Positions 24,201-30,500 of a stretch of 64,000 bases of DNA are shown piece by piece (position 1 is the first letter of the stretch; each line of letters opens with the position of its first letter). The DNA is from Harmonia axyridis (lineage: Eukaryota > Arthropoda > Insecta > Coleoptera > Coccinellidae): assembly GCF_914767665.1 (NCBI RefSeq), contig NC_059504.1, forward strand, positions 33,387,720 to 33,451,719. The letters run 5' to 3'. The notes beneath the pieces were generated by a model. That model was not told the origin of the DNA. It searched no databases and saw only the letters and a program-made list of their open reading frames with translations. Position numbers and translations under genes: made by a program.

Positions 24201-27200
24201 CATAATTTCTGTGGTCTTTAAGAGGTTAATTAATGCGTTTGTCATACCATTAATTAGGGGAATAGACAAGTAAAGAATTCTACCCGTGTTCTCAGTGTCC
24301 ACAGTGGTGGATGCGCTCCTCTCTCCATTCGTTGGCCGTGTCGAAGGAGTGGTATTATAAATCAATCTGGACAATAACCTTTTTGGGTATCCATTCTCTA
24401 GCATCAACTGCATCAACAACCTCAGATTCTGCCGCCTTAGACTTGGATGGGCAACCTTTTCTATGCGATTCTTCAATCCTAAAATCATGTTTACCTTTTT
24501 GTCCATGTGAATGATTAGAAAAATAGTGTATGTATCTCCCTGAACTTGTTGGTTTTCGGTACCAATCTAGAATCAGCCTATTTTCCAGTGTTCGAATCAC
24601 CCTTGTATCCAGGAATGGGACTCCATTCGCTGTTTCTTCCTCCAAAGTAAACTGTATACTTTCATGTTCACTGTTAAACTTGTCTAGAACGAAAGCAACC
24701 TGGTCTTTAGGTACAGCACATATTAGATCATCAACATATTTCTTGATGAAAGGAATGTCAAAAGGAATACTAACAAGAATGCTGTCCAGAAGGAAATCCA
24801 TTACTAATTCAGCAATGGATGGACTGAAGTTGGAACCCATAGGGGAACCGAGCACCTGCTTGAAGAACCTACCATTAAAAAGAAAATAGTTTGAAGAAAA
24901 CAGGAATTTGATGGCATGGATGAATTCTTCTTTCGGTAGACTTGTGTGGTTTCTGATAGTATCCCACTTGTTCTCAACAGCTGAAACTGCCAACTCGACA
25001 GGAATGTTGGTGAAAAGAGATACAACGTCCAGGCTGATCAGGACATAATCAACAGGTAACTGGAAATCATTCACATACTGGGCAAAAGCAAAGGAATCTT
25101 CAATAAAATATCTACTTCTGGTAGAAGAAAGATATTTAGACAGGATGTCTGAAACAAAAACTGACAGTTTGGATGTGGGGGTGTTAACAGATGATATTAT
25201 TGGTCTCAAGGCAAGAATGGGTTTGTGGATTTTTGGTAAACCGTAGAATCTAGCTGGAACTGAATTGTAAATGTACAGTGATTTACCTTGTATTTGTGTT
25301 ATGTGGCCCTCACTGACCCATCGTTTAATCAATGCATTACATTTACCTTGTATTGTAACGGTTGGATCTCTGTTAGTAAGAAGTTGGTAATATTGTTCAT
25401 TAAGTAAAATTTCGTTGGAGAGCTCTATGTACTGATCCTTATCCATCAAAACCGTAACATTGCCTTTATCAGCCCGTAACACAAGCAATTCTTGATGTTC
25501 ATTTAGGTATCTCTTACAGTGGTAAAATTCTCTCTGGAAAACATTATTAGTCCTTTTTCCAGGTTTGATGTAGTTTGTTATAATATTAACAGCTTGGGAA
25601 CGTTTGTTGAGGGAAACGTTTGATGAGGGAACGTTTGATGAGGGAACGTTTGATGGGAACGTTTGATGAGGGAAAGAACATCAAACGTTCCCAAGCTGTT
25701 AATATTATAACAAACTACATCAAACCTGGAAAAAGGACTAATAATGTTTTCCACAGAGAATTTTACCACTGTAAGAGATACCTAAATGAACATCAAGAAT
25801 TGCTTGTGTTACGGGCTGATAAAGGCTATGTTACGGTTTTGATGGATAGAGCTGAGCGTTGTCAGACATTGGAATGAAATTTCTCGGCATACTCAGATGT
25901 CACAGAGCGACCTGTTGGAATTAGTAAGGTTCATCTTCGACAACACCTATTTCACATATCAAGGAAGATATTACAGGCAGACCTTAGGTGCTCCAATGGG
26001 AGGTAAACTTTCCCCTATTTTGGCACAATACGTGCTGGATGATCTTTTGACTTCGGTACTGCCCGGTTTGCCTTTTGTTATGCCCTTTTTAAAAAAGTAT
26101 GTCGACGATCTGATATCTATGATTCCAGAGGGATCACTTGCTACAGTTCTGGAACATTTCAACAGTTATAACACCCACCTACAATTCACGGCAGAAGAAG
26201 AGGTTGACAACTCCATACCTTTTTTAGACATCAGGGTGGGGAGAAGTGTTGAGGACTGATTGGTATAACAAGCCTAGTAGCTCTGGCAGATATTTGCATT
26301 ATAGATCTTGCCATCCACAAAATATGAAGCTAAATCTAGTCACACAGATGAAAACTAGAGTCTTAAGGTTGACACATCCAACTTTTCATAGTCAATGTAT
26401 TTTCAAACTGAAAAAGCTATTTGTAATGAATGGATACCCGATAAAATTACTTAATAAGTTACTTTGCAATACATCATCTTCACCCCCAGTCGAAGTCACC
26501 ATGTCATTAAACACCGATGCCATGATAGACCGAGCTGACATCGTTTACGCCACTATACCATACATACCAGTACTCTCTGATAAGATTTCCCTGATTTTCA
26601 AAGACTACAAACATATCAAGATTGTTAAAACTATGAAACATCCATTATTTAAGTTAGTATTCAGCCGCTTGAAAGACAAAGAAAAAGAAGAATATGAATC
26701 TGGAGTCGTGTATAGTACCTTGTGGCAGTTGTGAGAGAACATACATAGGACAGACTTCCAGATGGATCAAAGAAAGAATAACATCTCATAAGAGTGATGC
26801 AAGAAGAAATTTAAGAACTTGTGCCTTGGCTATACATGTGAACAACAATGACCATGTAATAGATTATTCTAACACAAAACTACTCTTTAAGGAACCCCAT
26901 TACCATAAAAGATTATTCTTGGAGATGTTATCAATAGCAGTGACTGACAATACTATGAATACAAAACAAGATACTAACAATCTTAATAACATCTACTCCT
27001 ACTTGATAGAATTATCTAAAAATTTCGCATACACCAATTCGTAGTTTCAACACCTGAAAATAATAAACAAAATTAAGAAAGTGAATATAATTCTGTGGAA
27101 CTAAACAGTTGTCATTTATATCTCTCTTTGACGGATGGTGTCATGGTTTGTTTACCTTACACGTATTGATGTCTGACAGAATATATGAGTGTTATCAATA

Positions 27201-27500
27201 ATATTAGTTACTTGTTTAATCTTTATTACTGTGAGAGAGTAGTTGGGTTGAACTATTTTGTTTTTTGAATATTTTGAAATAAGATCAACAGGAAGGAATA
27301 AAACCACAATATATGTACGTTAGTTTTGTGAACTTGCTTTTTGTAATGTTTATATTTAATATATATTGCAGATCCTTGAGAAAGGTAGGAAGTCTTACCG
27401 AAAGCTTGGATGATATAAAAGTGTATCACTGAATTTCCTAGATCGAAACATCCTAACATTCTTATCTATTAGATATATTGCGATCAATAATTTTCTTACG

Positions 27501-27544
<44 letters not shown>

Positions 27545-30500
27545 AATATATATTCTTGTGAGGAAGAGCAATACAAATTATTAATTTCAAACAATGAAAC
27601 ATATGTGTCGATGAATGACAGATGAATATTATTCATTTGAAAATGTAAGGTTAAATGGCAATTCTTGTACGAAATGAAATAAACAACGATACTTTGTTCA
27701 ACAAACGGAATGTTAAAAGTGAGTTTATGATGGTTTTTCTAATTTAGTAGCTTATTTCCAAGGATCAAATGGTATATCTTATACTTGCAAAAACTTCAGT
27801 GTTCCGGTTTCCAGGGGTGAATTAGCTCATTATGAAAATTTAAAATGGCTATATCTTTTCCTCAAATAATCATTTTTATATATTGATTTTTTATGCTTTT
27901 CGGACAAACTATATAAAAACAAAATATTTTCTATTTTCGACTCCAAAATATAGTTTAACATATTTTTGTAAGAAACAAACCAAAACACACAGAAACAACT
28001 AACTGTCTAGGTGCAGTATGCGCGCATTTGGATCGCATAAATTAGTTTTTTATAGTTGCGGTGCTTCTCCCATGTGCTGTGCTAGGTTTCACTACTCTCA
28101 ATATGCGGGCATCGTTCAGGCAGAGCACAGGAACTAGTGTAACTAGTAGTAGTAACTCCGCTCTGATTTGCTAGGCTACGCTGCCCTCAATGTGGGGCTA
28201 GCCTTAGGGTTCATCATCATCATCATCAACCAGCCCTTTGCATCCACTACTGGATATAGGCCTCCCTCATTTCTGCCCACTGTCCTCTATTCTGAGCACT
28301 ATGCACACAGTTTGTGGTCATCCTTTTGATGTCGTCAGTCCATCGCGTGGGAGGTCTTCCCCTGTTACTTTTGTCGGCTCTTTCTAACGTGGTCACGCAG
28401 TGACACACCGAGCATCGATCTTTCCATCTTACGTTGCGCAACTCTGAGCTTTTTAGCAAATGTGACAGTTAGAGTTAAGGTTTCGGCGCCGTAGGTCATA
28501 ACCGGTAAAATGCAATTATCAAATACCCTTCGCTTCAGACAAACTGGGAGGTTACTCTTAAACACATCCCCAAGTCTGCCATATGCAGCCAAAGAAAGCG
28601 TTATCTTCTTTTCAACTCGCATGTTTGGTTGTCTCTCGAGATTCGTATTTCATGAACCAGATATATGTATCAATCCACCATATCGACATCATGGTCACCA
28701 ATGGCAATATTTGCACTAGGGACCAGATTCGTCATGAATTTTGTTTTGGATATATTAATTTTCTGCCCGACCTGAGCACATACTTCCCGAAGATCTTCCA
28801 ACATTTTCCTAATATCTTGTAGGTTATCAGCGAACAGAGCTATATCATCCGCTAAGCGCAGATCTGTTAAGTTCAAGCCATCTATATTTAAAACCTTTGC
28901 ACTCCATTCGAGCATCTTGAAGGCGCTCTCCAAAACAGCGATAAATAATTTGGGTGACATAGTATCCCTCTGTCGTACTCGTCTACCGATTCTTATGGGG
29001 TTGGTGTTTTCGTGCAATCTAACCATCATGGTGGCATTTTATATATTATATATTAGTTTTGTATAACGATAGTCCACCCTGCACTTTTGTAAGGAGTCCA
29101 AGACTGCACTCAACTCAACAGTATCAAAGACCTTGTGGAAGTCTTCTATGGATTTCTCGATCACAGTTTTGATGCTCTGAAGATGGTCATTGGTTCCAAA
29201 ACCTCTGCGGAACCCAGCCTGTCCTATGGGTTGATAAAAATCTTAGTTGTTCTCTAAGCGTGCAGTAATAATTCTCGTGAAGAGTTTATAAAGATGACTG
29301 AGTAAGTTTATTGGTCGATAGTTTTCCAGTTCCGCTGAATCTCCTTTCTTGTGAATCGAGATCACGATGGCGTTGTATCACTTCTCTGGTATGATGCTAT
29401 TAAAGAGACAGAGATTAAAAAGCTTCTCTATTTTCTTGAGTAGACAGTGACCACCTATCTTAACTGCATCGGCAACCACACAGTCCTCTCCAGGGGCTTT
29501 GTTGTTTTTTGTTTTCCTCAGAGCCAACTTTATTTAGTCGAGAGTAATATCAGGCATTTCTTCTGACCCTTGATTAACGATGCCTTCTTTACTCGTCAGT
29601 ATCTCTAATTCTGTTCCCGAGTCTGAGTTAACTTCATTCTGGCTGTTATATAGTAGGTGGTAAAAGTCCTCAACCATCCTCAAAATATCCTCTCTGTTTG
29701 TTGTAATACTCCTGTTTTTGTTCTTTATCTTCGTCATTTGCTTTTTTTCCAGCTTCCAATCCTCTACGTAAGACCTTTATGCTTTTGTTGCTTTCTATTG
29801 TTTTTCGCCTTAGGGTTACAGCAGCAATATTCCAGTTGTTTTTGAGCCATGCACACATCCCTAACATGCCAACAGCTAACATTTTTCCACCATTTTCACT
29901 TTTGCCGGCTGAAAAGGTACTTCACGACTACCCAAAAATTCATTAGTTTTGCGAAATGTGGCTGTAAAAATGAACAAATTCAAAGCATTGTTAAATCAGG
30001 TATCTTCCATTTTTAGTAATCGCATAGGTTTCACTTGTCAAATGTCAAAAGATTACAGCTCCATAAGGGACATATGCCAAGATAGCGGCCTATTTAAGAT
30101 AAAACTTCTTTTTGGAAAATAATATTTGATAATAATAACTTGAGTGGAAGAGTTATATGTTTCTCTGATTACACGAAATTTCTGCGGAGTGGAATATGAT
30201 AAAGATTGGCGCATTTTTCGAATCATCAATAAAAATGACCTCCTTGCGGGTTTTGCCCACTAATGCGAACTTCAGTAAGGGCAATTAGTCTAACCTAAAA
30301 AATTCGAAATTAACGGAAAAAAATTTAGCGTTTTGTTTTCTACGATAAACGTGCAAAAATTATCATGCTTTTTCGGCATTTCTGTAGTACATACCTGAAC
30401 ATCAGGATGGACGGATAAATTATATAAAATGAAGCTTATAGCGGATGCAGTTGTATCGTGACCCTGAAAACAGCCAATTGAAAATATCGAAACAAGAGTA

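Larger units (their letters stand above)
23170..25606 (-). mobile_element. Penelope-like element PLE-2, nearly full length
   Basis: Minus-strand element with RT and GIY-YIG ORFs and a hammerhead-like 3' end at 23287-23260. At its 5' end it runs into an inverted duplicate of its first 167 bp (25440-25606 against 25682-25848), so it faces PLE-3 head to head. Confidence 0.85.

Noticed and set aside
27503..27542. Long AT dinucleotide tract as a functional element
   Set aside because: Simple microsatellite; several similar tracts occur (about 20838, 21236, 23132).
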